Positions 10,629 to 20,033 of a DNA stretch of 64,000 nucleotides are shown here, one piece after another. Within the stretch, counting starts at the first letter, position 1. Every line of letters begins with the position of its first letter. The position numbers and the translations under genes are program-made. The stretch comes from Henriciella barbarensis (GTDB lineage: Bacteria; Pseudomonadota; Alphaproteobacteria; Caulobacterales; Hyphomonadaceae): assembly GCF_003576345.1 (NCBI RefSeq), contig NZ_QWGB01000005.1, forward strand, positions 186,001 to 250,000, given 5' to 3'. The notes under the pieces are model-generated. The model was given only the letters and a program-made list of their open reading frames with translations, was not told where the DNA came from and searched no databases.

Positions 10629-11159
10629 CTAAATCGTCATCTTCTCTTCCTCGCGCAGGCGGCTTCCTTCACGGAAGACCTGCGCAAGAACGAAGAGCGC
10701 GATGACTGCCGCCCAGGCGGCAAGGTTGATGCTGAGCCTCAAGGGCTGGTCGCTGCCAAGGTCGACAAAGGCATTGAGGAGAATAACGGTCAGATAGCGC
10801 GCAAGTTCGATTGCGCCGATTGCCATCGCAATTCGGGTAAGGCGCGGCCCGTTTTCAGGCACGAACGGGTCGCCGCTGGCAAGGGTGGAAAGGATGCTAC
10901 GCAACTGGATACAGACATAGATAATGCCCGGCGCGAAGACGGCGAGCCCTGCAAGCCCTGCAATAAACTGGCCCGGCGCGACACCTTCGACATAGGCTTC
11001 CATGCCGGGAACACGCATGACGCCGCCATTCAGGCTGCCTATGAGTCCGACACCGATCAGGATGAAGGCGATAATGCCGCTCAGGATCGCGATCCAGATC
11101 ACGACCTGCATCAGTCCCGAAAGAAAGGCAGCCATGGAGTTATGCTGGCGGATTGTCAT
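10629..11159 (-). CDS. DUF2975 domain membrane protein
   Basis: 176 residues with four predicted membrane helices (about 15-40, 63-88, 112-135 and 145-165). It matches DUF2975, whose genes are nearly always followed by a small XRE regulator, as here. The motif GDPFVPENGPRLTRIAMAIG between helices 2 and 3 is characteristic. The function is unknown; the pairing suggests a membrane protein that modulates the regulator. The gene runs divergently from rdgB with an operator-like palindrome in between. Confidence 0.9.
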   Translation of the reverse strand: MTIRQHNSMAAFLSGLMQVVIWIAILSGIIAFILIGVGLIGSLNGGVMRVPGMEAYVEGVAPGQFIAGLAGLAVFAPGIIYVCIQLRSILSTLASGDPFVPENGPRLTRIAMAIGAIELARYLTVILLNAFVDLGSDQPLRLSINLAAWAAVIALFVLAQVFREGSRLREEEKMTI

Positions 11160-11218
11160 ATGTCTTTCAAATCCTCAGATACCGCTGAACGGCCATTATC
11201 TGGCAGCCACATGCGAAT

Positions 11219-11235
11219 TTACCGTTAAACGATAA
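11219..11235. promoter_or_regulatory. 17-bp palindrome (TTACCG-N5-CGATAA) upstream of DUF2975/XRE
   Basis: The sequence is TTACCG, five bases, CGATAA, an imperfect dyad between the DUF2975 start (11159) and rdgB. Three sites with the same architecture occur at 62955-63048. A candidate operator for the neighbouring XRE protein; binding is inferred only. Confidence 0.5.
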
Positions 11236-11276
11236 TCGTGTTCACACAGAAAGCAAGATCGGAGCCACATCCACGC

Positions 11277-11876
11277 ATGACTCGCAAACTAGAGAAAGGC
11301 CGTCTCGTCGCGGCAACGCATAACAAGGGTAAGGTCCGCGAACTAAAGGACCTTTTTGAACCTGTCGGCATGGAAGTCGTCTCCGCAATAGAACTCGATT
11401 TAGACGAACCGGAAGAGACCGAACAGACCTTTTCGGGCAATGCGCTTATCAAGGCACGGGCGGCCTGCAAGGCAACAGGCGCGCCTGCCCTGTCGGATGA
11501 TAGCGGTCTCGAAGTTGACGCACTCGGCGGTATGCCGGGCGTGCACACCGCCATCTGGGCGGGCGAGCCGCGCGACTTTTATGTCGCCATGGAAAAGGTC
11601 GAAACCCTGCTGAAGGAAAGCGGCGCAACTGACCGCACCGCCCGTTTCGTGTCCACGCTCGCGGTCGTCTGGCCGGACGGGCATGAGGAAGTATTTGAAG
11701 GCACGGTCGAGGGCGAAGTGGTCTGGCCGCCGCGCGGAGAGAATGGTTTTGGCTTCGACCCGGTCTTCGTCGCGAACGGCAAAACCGAAACCTTTGGCGA
11801 AATGGATCCGGCGAAGAAACACGCCATGAGCCACCGCGCCGATGCCTTCGCAAAGCTGAAGGCCGCCCTGCTTTAA
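11277..11876 (+). CDS. rdgB: dITP/XTP pyrophosphatase (RdgB/HAM1)
   Basis: 199 residues from ATG 11277, close to the 197 of E. coli RdgB; an upstream GTG at 11238 would add 13 residues. GGAG lies 12 nt before the ATG. It removes non-canonical purine nucleotides (dITP, XTP) before they enter DNA. Diagnostic motifs are [44 protein letters not shown] and the C-terminal [15 protein letters not shown]. Its stop TAA shares one base with the hemW start. Confidence 0.97.
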   Translation: MTRKLEKGRLVAATHNKGKVRELKDLFEPVGMEVVSAIELDLDEPEETEQTFSGNALIKARAACKATGAPALSDDSGLEVDALGGMPGVHTAIWAGEPRDFYVAMEKVETLLKESGATDRTARFVSTLAVVWPDGHEEVFEGTVEGEVVWPPRGENGFGFDPVFVANGKTETFGEMDPAKKHAMSHRADAFAKLKAALL

Positions 11877-13042
11877 TGGCAGATACCCCACCCTTCGGCC
11901 CGGCACATGGCTTTGGGCTCTATATTCACTGGCCCTACTGTACGCGCATCTGCCCGTATTGCGACTTCAACGTCTATGCCGCCAAAGACCGGGACAACGC
12001 CCCGCTCAATGCGGCGCTGCTGAGCGACCTTGGTCGTCATGCAGACTTGCTTGCAGGGCATCCGGACCTGGGATCGGTCTATCTGGGTGGCGGCACGCCG
12101 TCGCTGATGGCACCTGCTGACATTACGGCGCTTATTGATCTGGCTGAGCAAAGGTTCGGCCTCGCACCGGAAGCTGAGATCACTTTGGAGGCTAACCCGG
12201 TCGACATCAGCCGCGCCTCGCTGGACAGCTGGAAGACCGCTGGCGTGACGCGTCTTTCCCTCGGTATCCAGTCACTCGAAGATGAAGCGCTCACCTTCCT
12301 CGGGCGGGATCATGACGCCGCGATGGCGAAGCGTTCAGTGGCGGAGGCGCTTTCAGTTTTCGACAATGTGTCGATTGATCTTATCTATGCGCGCCCCGGC
12401 CAGCCCGAAGACCGTTGGAAATCGGAACTGACGGAGGCCCTGTCGCTCGGCGCACCCCATCTTTCGCTTTACGAACTAACCATTGAGGAGCGGACCGCCT
12501 TCGGTCAGCGCGCCCGGCGTGGTGACCTCGTTCCCATGGGAGATGATGATCAGGCCGACCTCTATGAATTGACGCAGGAAATCTGCGAAGCGCACGGCCT
12601 GCCAGCTTATGAAGTCTCCAATCATGCCGCGTCAAAGCCGTACCAGTCGCGGCACAATCTTACCTATTGGCGCGGCGGCGACTGGATTGGCATCGGCCCC
12701 GGCGCGCATGGCCGTCTGACGGTCGATGGGCAGCGTATCGCGACGCATGCGGCAGCAAGACCAGCGGACTATCAGCTCGCCGCGCAAAACTCCCTTGATG
12801 CGAAGTCACTCACGACTCTTTCCACGCTCGATAATACACGAGAACTACTCGCTCTCGGCCTGCGGTCCGATGAGGGTTTCGATTTGGAACGCGTTGCTCG
12901 AATAATAGGGCGCCACGTGGATACGAGCGCCCTCAAAACCTTCTCTGAAAACGGTCTCGTCCGACAGAACGGCCAGACCATTTCATTGACGCAGGATGGG
13001 CGCCTGCTCGCTGACAGGATTACAGCCGAGCTCTCGCCCTAA
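11876..13042 (+). CDS. hemW: Radical SAM haem chaperone HemW
   Basis: 388 residues. The radical-SAM cluster motif is C22, C26 and C29 (YCTRICPYCDF), followed by YLGGGTPSLM and LEANPVD. HemW proteins resemble coproporphyrinogen oxidase HemN but hold haem for delivery to respiratory enzymes; the rdgB-hemW gene order is common in alphaproteobacteria. The C-terminal HemN domain (TTLSTLDNTRELLALGLRSD) is present. The last 4 nt overlap the end of the convergent SDR gene. Confidence 0.95.
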   Translation: MADTPPFGPAHGFGLYIHWPYCTRICPYCDFNVYAAKDRDNAPLNAALLSDLGRHADLLAGHPDLGSVYLGGGTPSLMAPADITALIDLAEQRFGLAPEAEITLEANPVDISRASLDSWKTAGVTRLSLGIQSLEDEALTFLGRDHDAAMAKRSVAEALSVFDNVSIDLIYARPGQPEDRWKSELTEALSLGAPHLSLYELTIEERTAFGQRARRGDLVPMGDDDQADLYELTQEICEAHGLPAYEVSNHAASKPYQSRHNLTYWRGGDWIGIGPGAHGRLTVDGQRIATHAAARPADYQLAAQNSLDAKSLTTLSTLDNTRELLALGLRSDEGFDLERVARIIGRHVDTSALKTFSENGLVRQNGQTISLTQDGRLLADRITAELSP

Positions 13043-13848
13043 TCCACCTTTCGGAAGCGCTTCCCCTGCTTCTTCATGATGGCCCGGCCAACAGGCTCTG
13101 GCAGGATCCGCGTCAGTGTTGCGACGCCCTTGTTGACCATGCCCGGCACCACGACTGGCTGACCGCGCGCGACGCCCTCCAGCCCAGCCTTCACGACCGG
13201 CGCCGCTTCCATCCACATCCATTCAGGCGACTCGTTGGTCATCTCGCGCGTGCCGTTCACATCGTGAAATTCGGTCCAGGTAAAGCCGGGGCAGAGCGCG
13301 GTGCAGTGAATGTCATGCCCCGCTGATTCTGCCTCTGCCTGAACGCTTTCGGAGAATTTAATCAGCCCCGCCTTCACGCTTGCGTACAGCGTGTGGCCAC
13401 TCGACCCCGGCGCATACCCAGCAAGCGATGCCACATTGATGATGCGGCCGAAATTGCGCTCTGCCATGCCGGGCAGCAGCTTGTGCGTCAGCTCGATCGG
13501 CACGGTGTAGAGCACGCGGATAAAGTCTGCCTGCTCTTTCCAACTCGTATTAAGGAAAGTGCCCGGCAGGCCATAGCCAGCATTGTTCACCAGCGCATCG
13601 ACATGGCGGCCAGCCTCTTTCAGCTCATGAATGATCGTATCGGCCGCGCCTTCCCGAGCGAGATCCTGCGAGATCGTCATTGCGGAGACCTTGTATTTTT
13701 CCTCGATCTCCCGGGCGAGGCCATCCAGCCTGTCGAGGCGGCGCGCCGTCAGCGCCACATCCCATCCCTTGGCTGCATACTGGCGCGCAAACTCTGCGCC
13801 GATGCCTGCAGATGCGCCTGTAATTAGCGCCAGCCTGTTACCCGCCAT
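13039..13848 (-). CDS. Short-chain dehydrogenase/reductase
   Basis: 269 residues from ATG 13848, chosen because GGAG lies 6 nt upstream; two upstream ATGs (13860 and 13878) lack this. Classical SDR features: TGASAGIGAEFARQ for NAD(P) binding (TGxxxGIG), NNAG, a catalytic Ser in VASLAGYAPGSS and YASVKAG (YxxxK). After the catalytic region comes CPGFTWTEF. The substrate is unknown. The start lies within the last codons of the methyltransferase gene, so the two are co-translated. Confidence 0.93.
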   Translation of the reverse strand: MAGNRLALITGASAGIGAEFARQYAAKGWDVALTARRLDRLDGLAREIEEKYKVSAMTISQDLAREGAADTIIHELKEAGRHVDALVNNAGYGLPGTFLNTSWKEQADFIRVLYTVPIELTHKLLPGMAERNFGRIINVASLAGYAPGSSGHTLYASVKAGLIKFSESVQAEAESAGHDIHCTALCPGFTWTEFHDVNGTREMTNESPEWMWMEAAPVVKAGLEGVARGQPVVVPGMVNKGVATLTRILPEPVGRAIMKKQGKRFRKVD

Positions 13849-14941
13849 GCGTTTCTCCATCCGTTTTGCGCCAGACATTCACCTTGGTGAGGAAGGCAAG
13901 CTCGGAGCGTTCCAATTTGAAACCCGCTTGCTCCATCGCCGGTGTGAAATCCCAGCCGAGATAGGCCTTGTAGTAGGGTTCGTGGAAACCTTCAGGGAAA
14001 TATTCGAGAATACCATCGAGGCCATCACTATCCCCAAACTGTAGACTGTCGGCCACGATAAAGGCACTGCCCGGTTTCAAAACACGCGCCGCCTCGGCGA
14101 TGGCCTGAGCGCGAACTTTCTCTGGCAACTCATGGAAGAGGTAGATCGACACGATCATGTCGAGGCTGGCGTCATCCAGCGGCAGGACTTCCACTTGCCC
14201 TTCGACAATATCGACGTGTGGCCAGGGCCTGAGCAGCTGGCGCGCGCGCTCTGCGTAGTTTGGCGAGAGGTCCAGCCCGTTCGCCTGCAGTCTCGGAAAG
14301 GCCCGCATCGTCTCCCGCAGGAAGCGGCCCGTTCCGCAAGCAAGGTCGAGCAGCTTTACTTCTCTCTGGTCACGGCCTTTCAGCTCGCGCGCAATCTCGG
14401 CGAGAGCACCGCGCCGCATGGCATCGGCTGCGCCGGTGAACAGCGCTTCGACCTGATGGTCATAAAGTTTAGCGCTTTCATCGGAAAGCCAGCCATCTGT
14501 CTGGTAGTGAAAGTTCTGCTGGTAATAATCCGGATAGCGATTGCTGCCTTCGAACCGGTCCTTCACCTCATCGCCCTCACGCGCGACGCGCCTGCGGTCC
14601 ACATCGGCAACATCTCGCATGAAATGGCGCGCACGGCTGACAGCCTTGGGCAAGTCCGCGAGGCGAACATCTTCGGGGGGTGGATAAAGTCCCGCCTCGA
14701 TATTCGCGCGGTCCTTTGCAAACAGACCCAGATAGGCCCGGCGCAGCTCTTTGGTATCGACCGGGTTGATTGGCCTGAACTCTGGCTCACCCGGCCGGTT
14801 GAAGCCCGCAGAGCGGCGTTTAGCAATTGTATATTGCGCACCGTACCAGGCTGCGCGCATCGCCTGCGCGGCACCATATTTCGCCCGCGAAAGCGTTTTT
14901 CCCGTTTCTTGCATGATAGCCATACTGGGAAAATGGGGCAC
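13838..14941 (-). CDS. SAM-dependent methyltransferase, class I
   Basis: 367 residues from a GTG at 14941 that has GGAAGG 6 nt upstream; ATG 14923 is an alternative with a poorer site. The N-terminal 190 residues are specific to a group of long methyltransferases; the Rossmann core begins with LLDLACGTGRFLRETMRAFP (motif I) followed by ANGLDLSPNY and the IVSIYLFHELPEKVRAQAIA region. The C-terminus resembles lipid/quinone-type methyltransferases, but no substrate can be assigned. It overlaps the downstream SDR gene by 11 nt, suggesting one small-molecule pathway. Confidence 0.88.
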   Translation of the reverse strand: MPHFPSMAIMQETGKTLSRAKYGAAQAMRAAWYGAQYTIAKRRSAGFNRPGEPEFRPINPVDTKELRRAYLGLFAKDRANIEAGLYPPPEDVRLADLPKAVSRARHFMRDVADVDRRRVAREGDEVKDRFEGSNRYPDYYQQNFHYQTDGWLSDESAKLYDHQVEALFTGAADAMRRGALAEIARELKGRDQREVKLLDLACGTGRFLRETMRAFPRLQANGLDLSPNYAERARQLLRPWPHVDIVEGQVEVLPLDDASLDMIVSIYLFHELPEKVRAQAIAEAARVLKPGSAFIVADSLQFGDSDGLDGILEYFPEGFHEPYYKAYLGWDFTPAMEQAGFKLERSELAFLTKVNVWRKTDGETHGG

Positions 14942-15078
14942 CGGGTGCCTTCCGTCCAGCCACCAGATTAAGCTGCTGTATTAATTGTAATTTACCCTTC
15001 AGCTTGCGTTCAGGCGCAGATGTTAATGTGGCCGTTGAAGACCAAAGGGGCACGCTTGTCCCCGGTAAAGGAGACCAG

Positions 15079-15858
15079 ATGTTCAAGATGCGTACAGCAA
15101 TTCTGGGCAGCGCCGCAGCGCTCGCAATCGCGCTGCCGGCTGGCGCCCAGAACTATGGCTATTCTAGTTATGACAACTACAGCTATGGGCAGTCGGCCAA
15201 CAGCAACGCTGCCTATCTCAACTGTGAACGCGAGCGCCGCCAGCGCCAGCAGACGGCCGGTGTCGTGGGTGCGATCGCAGGCGGGCTGCTGGGCGCGACC
15301 ATCGCCGATGATGACGATGACAAGCGCTATCGCAATCGTCATCGCGGCCATGACCGGTATGACCGCCGTGATCGGTACGGGCGTTATGACCGCTACAATC
15401 GCCGCGGCTATGGCCGACACCACCGCGATAATAATGATGGTGACCAGATCGCCGGCGCCGTGATCGGCGCGATTGTCGGTGGCGTCGCAGGCTCTGCCAT
15501 CGGCGGCAGCAATGACTGTGCTCGCCGCGCGCAGGCTCAGCCGACCTATCAATATGGCAACCGGACCAATCCGCCGTCACGCGTCACCTATGACAATCGC
15601 TATGATCCGAACGCCTATAATCGCGGCAGCTATAGCAACGACACCTCTAACCAGACCTATAGCCAGGATGAGCTTTATGGCGGTGAGCGGACCTACCGCA
15701 CCAGTACCACCTACGGCAATGGCGCGACCACGACCGGCTATAATACCGGCTACCAGACCCAGGGCTATGACAGCGGTGAATGCCGTATCGTCTATCAAGG
15801 TAATCGCGAACGCACCGCCTGTAATGTCGGCGGCGACCGCTGGGAGTTCGTCGACTAG
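15079..15858 (+). CDS. Secreted glycine-zipper protein with Tyr/Arg/Asp-rich repeats
   Basis: 259 residues from ATG 15079 with AGGAG just upstream. A Sec signal ends near AGAQN (residue about 24). Two glycine-zipper segments follow, GVVGAIAGGLLGATIA and IAGAVIGAIVGGVAGSAIGG, of the kind seen in outer-membrane 2TM lipoproteins. Between them is a repetitive RYDRRDRYGRYDRYNRR-like stretch rich in His, Asp, Arg and Tyr; the C-terminal half is Tyr/Asn/Thr-rich and ends with a small domain containing two Cys. Probably an envelope protein; the precise role is unknown. Confidence 0.8.
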   Translation: MFKMRTAILGSAAALAIALPAGAQNYGYSSYDNYSYGQSANSNAAYLNCERERRQRQQTAGVVGAIAGGLLGATIADDDDDKRYRNRHRGHDRYDRRDRYGRYDRYNRRGYGRHHRDNNDGDQIAGAVIGAIVGGVAGSAIGGSNDCARRAQAQPTYQYGNRTNPPSRVTYDNRYDPNAYNRGSYSNDTSNQTYSQDELYGGERTYRTSTTYGNGATTTGYNTGYQTQGYDSGECRIVYQGNRERTACNVGGDRWEFVD

Positions 15859-15884
15859 GCTGCTAGAACAGTAAGAGCCAATCG

Positions 15885-15966
15885 GCCTCGCCCTTCGACA
15901 GCTCAGGGTGAGGCCGTTTTGTATTTGGTCGCGAAGAACTCACCTCAGCTTGAGCGAAGTCGAAGG
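15885..15966 (+). repeat. Inverted pair of REP-like units, the first doubling as a terminator
   Basis: Unit 1 (15892-15913, CCTTCGACAGCTCAGGGTGA core) and unit 2 (15939-15966, reverse orientation, GAGCGAAGTCGAAGG core) face each other in the gap between two convergent genes. A further copy lies at 31621-31648. GGCCTCGCCC (15885-15894) pairs with 15905-15914 and is followed by GTTTTG, so unit 1 probably also ends the glycine-zipper transcript. Confidence 0.7.
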
Positions 15967-15982
15967 ATGAAGCGACCCAGAG

Positions 15983-16534
15983 CTACATCCCAACCGCGCC
16001 CAGAATGACCCGCGCCCCCTCATCCGGCGACATATCGTCAGTCGAGACTTCAAGATCATAGCCCCGGCCCGCATGGACGCGGGAGAACTGCCAGCGCGCC
16101 ATGCCGATATCACGGTCGCCCCTGTCGCGCTCACGCTGCTCTGCTGTCTCCAGCTCGCAGCGTACGGCAACGAACGTCACAGTGTGTTCGGCCAGCACGT
16201 CGCGGTAGTGATCCTGATCACCTGCGCCCAGCATGACATCATCGACCACCAGATCGAGACCCTGATTGGCGAGTGCCGCAACCGAAGCCCGCATGCCGCG
16301 CATCAGCGCTTCCCCGTATGAGCCTGTCCCGATCTCGACCTCTATCGGCTCGGCTTCCGGCACGAGGCGAAAACTGAACGCTTCGTCATCATTGGCAAAG
16401 CGCGGCGGCATCATCTCAAGGAAGTCGTCCATGCTGACGCGCAGGACCGGCCCTTTTGCGAGATGCTGGATCGCGCGCGCCAGCGAGGTCTTTCCAGAGC
16501 TGCTGGTGCCGTTGAGTATGACGACCCGTGCCAT
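15983..16534 (-). CDS. Chloramphenicol phosphotransferase-like P-loop kinase
   Basis: 183 residues. P-loop LNGTSSSGKTSLARAIQ near residue 7, then MDDFLEMMP with the catalytic-type Asp pair and the C-terminal RERDRGDRDIGMARWQ and YDLEVSTDDMSP segments, all typical of the CPT family. The founding member phosphorylates chloramphenicol in a producer; most relatives in other bacteria have unknown substrates, so antibiotic resistance should not be assumed. It begins 10 nt after the ThDP enzyme gene, the last gene of a leftward run. Confidence 0.88.
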   Translation of the reverse strand: MARVVILNGTSSSGKTSLARAIQHLAKGPVLRVSMDDFLEMMPPRFANDDEAFSFRLVPEAEPIEVEIGTGSYGEALMRGMRASVAALANQGLDLVVDDVMLGAGDQDHYRDVLAEHTVTFVAVRCELETAEQRERDRGDRDIGMARWQFSRVHAGRGYDLEVSTDDMSPDEGARVILGAVGM

Positions 16535-16544
16535 CTACGCCTGA

Positions 16545-18104
16545 TCAGCCCGGCACGATGGCCGCAATCAGCTTCGGCCCACTGGACTTCATCGCCTTCT
16601 CGAAGGCTTCGTCGAAATCCTCCGCCGTGGTGACAGCCGTCGCCTCAACACCCATGGATTCAGCCAGGCTGACCCAGTCGATATCCGGCTCACCAATGGC
16701 CAGCATGTCCTTGGCCGTCGGGCCCGGATTGCCTGCGCCGGTGCGGTGCAGCTCAATATTCAGGATGCGGTAGGTGTGGTTGACGAAGACGATCGTGGTC
16801 ACGTCTGCGCCTTCGCGCACCATGCTCCACAGCGCCTGATTGGTGTACATGCCAGCCCCGTCGCCTGTCAGCGCGATCACTTTCCGATCTGGCGCGGCGA
16901 CGGCCGCACCTAGCGCCAGCGGCAGGCCCTGCCCGATCGCCCCGCCCGTCAGCATCATCCAGTCATGCGGCTCTGCCGTCATGGTCGACAGGAAGACAGG
17001 CAGCGAGTTGGACACCCCATCGTCTGACACAATCGCATTTTCCGGCATGTGGCGCGCGACGCTGGCACCTACGGCGCCAGCATTGAGCTCACCCTTAGGC
17101 GCGTCCGGTTTGCGAAGCGGCATCGGGTCTGCAATGTCGGCCGCGCCCATCGCGTCGGCGAGCGCGAGCAGTGTCTTCGCGCTATCGGTATCTGCCCCAC
17201 CAAGATTCATGGTTTTGCAGCCTTCCGGCACGAGCAGGCTTGGCTTGCCCGGATAGGCGAAGAAGGCTGCTGGCAGGCTGGTGCCGGCAACCAGCATAAG
17301 GTCTGCACCCTCAAGATCCGACATGGCACCTTCGGCGAAATACTGCATACGGTCCGGCGCGAAGACACCAGCGCCGCGGCGCATTTTCCAGTAGAAAGTG
17401 TCGGTGATTACACGCAGGCCCGCCGCTTTAAGACGGGCCGCCGCCGCCAGGCCCTGTTCGGTCAGCGCTGTGCCATTGATCAGGATGACCGGCGCTTTCG
17501 CCTTGCCAATGGCCTCCTTGGCCTCAGCGATGAGCTCTGCCGATGCCTGGCGCATCTGGGGTAGCTGCGCCTTGCCGCCCCGCTCGCCGCCTTCTTCCCA
17601 AGCAGAGTCTGCCGGCAGGATAAGTGACACGGGACCAGAGACCGGGCCAAAGCTCGCCGCAAAAGCTTCTGCGGCCAGCTTGCCAGTCGACTTCACCGTG
17701 TCGGCCGACTTGATCCAGACCGAGTTCGGGCCTGCAAGGCCGATAATGTCAGAGTTCAGCGGCGCATCATATTTGCGATGATCGACAGCATGATCGCCAA
17801 TCACATTAATCATCGGCGTGTGCGCACGCTTGGCGTTGTGGACGTTTGCCCCGCCATTGAGGTAGCCAGCGCCGAGGTGCAGCAGCGTCATGGCAGGCTT
17901 GCCAGCGATGCGCGCATAGCCATCGGCAGCGCCCGTCGCGACGCCTTCGAACAGGCAGAGCACCGACTTGATCCGCGTCTCGCGATCTAGCGCGGTCACA
18001 AGGTGCATCTCCGACGTGCCGGGGTTTGCGAAACAGGCATCCAGCCCGTTGTCGGCCAGCGTCGAGACCAATGCGTCTGCGCCTGTCAGTTTCTGTTCCG
18101 CCAT
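16545..18104 (-). CDS. Thiamine-diphosphate enzyme, acetolactate synthase large-subunit-like
   Basis: 519 residues. The family Glu that activates ThDP is in CLFEGVATGAADGYARIAGK (about residue 53), and the C-terminal ThDP/Mg site reads LTGDGAGMYTNQALWSM. It is shorter than true IlvB and no small subunit gene is adjacent, so anabolic acetolactate synthase is unlikely; the family includes decarboxylases such as benzoylformate decarboxylase. It follows an acyl-CoA ligase gene by 63 bp, suggesting a catabolic route for an alpha-keto or aromatic acid. This is inference. Confidence 0.85.
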   Translation of the reverse strand: MAEQKLTGADALVSTLADNGLDACFANPGTSEMHLVTALDRETRIKSVLCLFEGVATGAADGYARIAGKPAMTLLHLGAGYLNGGANVHNAKRAHTPMINVIGDHAVDHRKYDAPLNSDIIGLAGPNSVWIKSADTVKSTGKLAAEAFAASFGPVSGPVSLILPADSAWEEGGERGGKAQLPQMRQASAELIAEAKEAIGKAKAPVILINGTALTEQGLAAAARLKAAGLRVITDTFYWKMRRGAGVFAPDRMQYFAEGAMSDLEGADLMLVAGTSLPAAFFAYPGKPSLLVPEGCKTMNLGGADTDSAKTLLALADAMGAADIADPMPLRKPDAPKGELNAGAVGASVARHMPENAIVSDDGVSNSLPVFLSTMTAEPHDWMMLTGGAIGQGLPLALGAAVAAPDRKVIALTGDGAGMYTNQALWSMVREGADVTTIVFVNHTYRILNIELHRTGAGNPGPTAKDMLAIGEPDIDWVSLAESMGVEATAVTTAEDFDEAFEKAMKSSGPKLIAAIVPG

Positions 18105-18167
18105 GGCGTCCTCCTGATTCTTTCTGCCAGACAGCGCCGAGCGCCGCCGTTTGATGTTTTTGAACTT

Positions 18168-20033
18168 CTAGTCGACAACTATCACGTCGCCGTCATAGGG
18201 CGCTTTGTAGAGCCGCTCGACTTCACGCGTCCGCAGCGCCTGTACGCGGCCCTGATTGATATAGCCCTTTTCGGTGATCTCGCCTGCATCGGCCTTGGGC
18301 TGGTCCCATTGCAGCAGGATGCGTGCAATACGCTTGGCCGCATTCGGGTTCGCCTTGTTGTATTGCTCAATGCCTTCGCGCACGGCGGCACGGACCTGAT
18401 CGTCCTGCGCCAACTCATCGAGGCCCACATTGCGCCCTGTCTTGCGGCGGCACCAGGCCTCATTGAGGAAGCCGATCAGCGCAATGTCGTCCTGATTGAG
18501 GCCGCAGACCACGACATCCGACAGCGCGCCGTCGACCGCCTCGACGACTTTGACGCGCACCGTGCCTGCTGACACCCAAGTGCCGTTGGCGAGCTTGAAT
18601 TCCTCTGCCAGCCGCCCGTCAAAGGCGAGTCCTTCCTCGGGGTTGTCCGGGTCCTTGAACTTCACCGCATCGCCCAGCTTGTAGAAGCCTTCCTCGTCAA
18701 ACGCTTCTGCGGTCTTTTCCGGATTCTTCAGATAGCCCTGCGTAATGCCCTGCCCGCGCACGCGAAGCTCCATTTTCTCGCCTGCAGGCACCATCTTCAT
18801 CTCGACGCCCGGCAGCGGCAGGCCAAGCAGGCCCATCGTGTCGCTCGGCCAATGAACGTTTGAAATAGTCGGAGAGGTCTCGGTCGCGCCATAGCCTGCC
18901 GACAGGCTGATCCGCTCACCCGTCACTTCTACGGCGACTTTCTGAATGCGCTCATAGATGTCCTGGCCCATGCTTGCGCCGCCATAAGCCATGACCATGA
19001 TGCGCGAGAAGAATTTCTCTGCAAGCGCGCGGTCCTGCTCCAGCTCGGTTGCGATTGCGGCCCAGGCGGCCGGCACGGTCGTGTGCTGTGTCGGCGCGAT
19101 TTCCTTCAGGTTGCGCAGCATTTCCGGCAGGCGGGCCGGCGTCGGTGCGCCCCAGTCGATATAGAGCGTGCCGCCCCAATCGAGCATGGAATGAAGGATT
19201 GAGTTGGCCCCATAAGTGTGGCTCCACGGCAGGAAGCTCACCATAACCTGCGGCCCATCGGCCATCTCTTCCAGCCTCTCCACATCCCAGACAGAGCGGA
19301 TCATCTTCACCATGGAGGCGATATTTCCATGCGTGTTGATTACGGCCTTGGGCTCTCCGGTAGACCCGGACGTCAGCATGTATTTGGCAACCGCGTCTTC
19401 GGACAGGCGATCATAGGCAAGGTCCACCTGGCTAGTCGGCTTCTTTGCAAAGTCGAACAGCGAGACAGCGTTGTGCACATCAGGCGCGCTCTTGCGGTAG
19501 ATGACCAGCCGCTCGCCCACACCCATACCTTTCAGGCCGCGCTGGAACTGGATGCCGTCCTCGACATAGACAAAGGCAGGCTCTGTCAGCTGGTCGACAT
19601 GTTTCAGGCGCGCAAAATCCTCGCTCAGTGTCGCATAGGCAGGGGTCACTGGCACAACCGGGCTGCCTGCCCACATGGCGGCATACATGACCAGCGCATG
19701 CTCGATGGCGTTGCGAGAGAGGATCATCAGCGGCTTGTCCGGGCCCGCCCCCGCATCGATGAAGCCCTGAGCCAGCGCACGCACCTGCGAAAGCGCGTCA
19801 GCATAGGTCACCGTATTCCAGCCGGGCTTTGACGGGTCGTCGGTGTCACGCTGCGCAAGGAAGACCTGATCGGGTCGCGAACTCGCCCAATAAACCAGCG
19901 GCGCGAGCATATGCGGGGAATGAGGCCGCTTTGGCTGGCCATTACGCAGAAGGATCGAGCCATCGCTGCGCCGCTCAACCTCCAGCTTCTGCGGCAGGTA
20001 AGGAATATCGCGGAAAGGAATATTGGAGGTCAT
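18168..20033 (-). CDS. AMP-forming acyl-CoA ligase, feruloyl-CoA synthase type
   Basis: 621 residues. The AMP-binding motif YMLTSGSTGEPKAVINTHGN, the GYGATETSP motif and the C-terminal EEFKLANGTWVSAGTVRVKV and KGYINQGRVQ segments match the feruloyl-CoA synthase group of adenylate-forming enzymes, which activate aromatic or branched carboxylates with CoA and ATP. The genuine substrate cannot be told; no enoyl-CoA hydratase/aldolase lies next to it. Its start overlaps the stop of the upstream K+ channel gene by 4 nt. Confidence 0.88.
   Translation of the reverse strand: MTSNIPFRDIPYLPQKLEVERRSDGSILLRNGQPKRPHSPHMLAPLVYWASSRPDQVFLAQRDTDDPSKPGWNTVTYADALSQVRALAQGFIDAGAGPDKPLMILSRNAIEHALVMYAAMWAGSPVVPVTPAYATLSEDFARLKHVDQLTEPAFVYVEDGIQFQRGLKGMGVGERLVIYRKSAPDVHNAVSLFDFAKKPTSQVDLAYDRLSEDAVAKYMLTSGSTGEPKAVINTHGNIASMVKMIRSVWDVERLEEMADGPQVMVSFLPWSHTYGANSILHSMLDWGGTLYIDWGAPTPARLPEMLRNLKEIAPTQHTTVPAAWAAIATELEQDRALAEKFFSRIMVMAYGGASMGQDIYERIQKVAVEVTGERISLSAGYGATETSPTISNVHWPSDTMGLLGLPLPGVEMKMVPAGEKMELRVRGQGITQGYLKNPEKTAEAFDEEGFYKLGDAVKFKDPDNPEEGLAFDGRLAEEFKLANGTWVSAGTVRVKVVEAVDGALSDVVVCGLNQDDIALIGFLNEAWCRRKTGRNVGLDELAQDDQVRAAVREGIEQYNKANPNAAKRIARILLQWDQPKADAGEITEKGYINQGRVQALRTREVERLYKAPYDGDVIVVD

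Noticed and set aside
15983-16534. Chloramphenicol resistance gene
   Set aside because: The CPT-like kinase has the family motifs, but relatives in non-producers have unknown substrates and nothing nearby supports resistance.
16545-18104. Biosynthetic acetolactate synthase (IlvB)
   Set aside because: No regulatory small-subunit gene is adjacent, the protein is short (519 residues) and its neighbours are catabolic-type enzymes; a generic ThDP enzyme call is safer.
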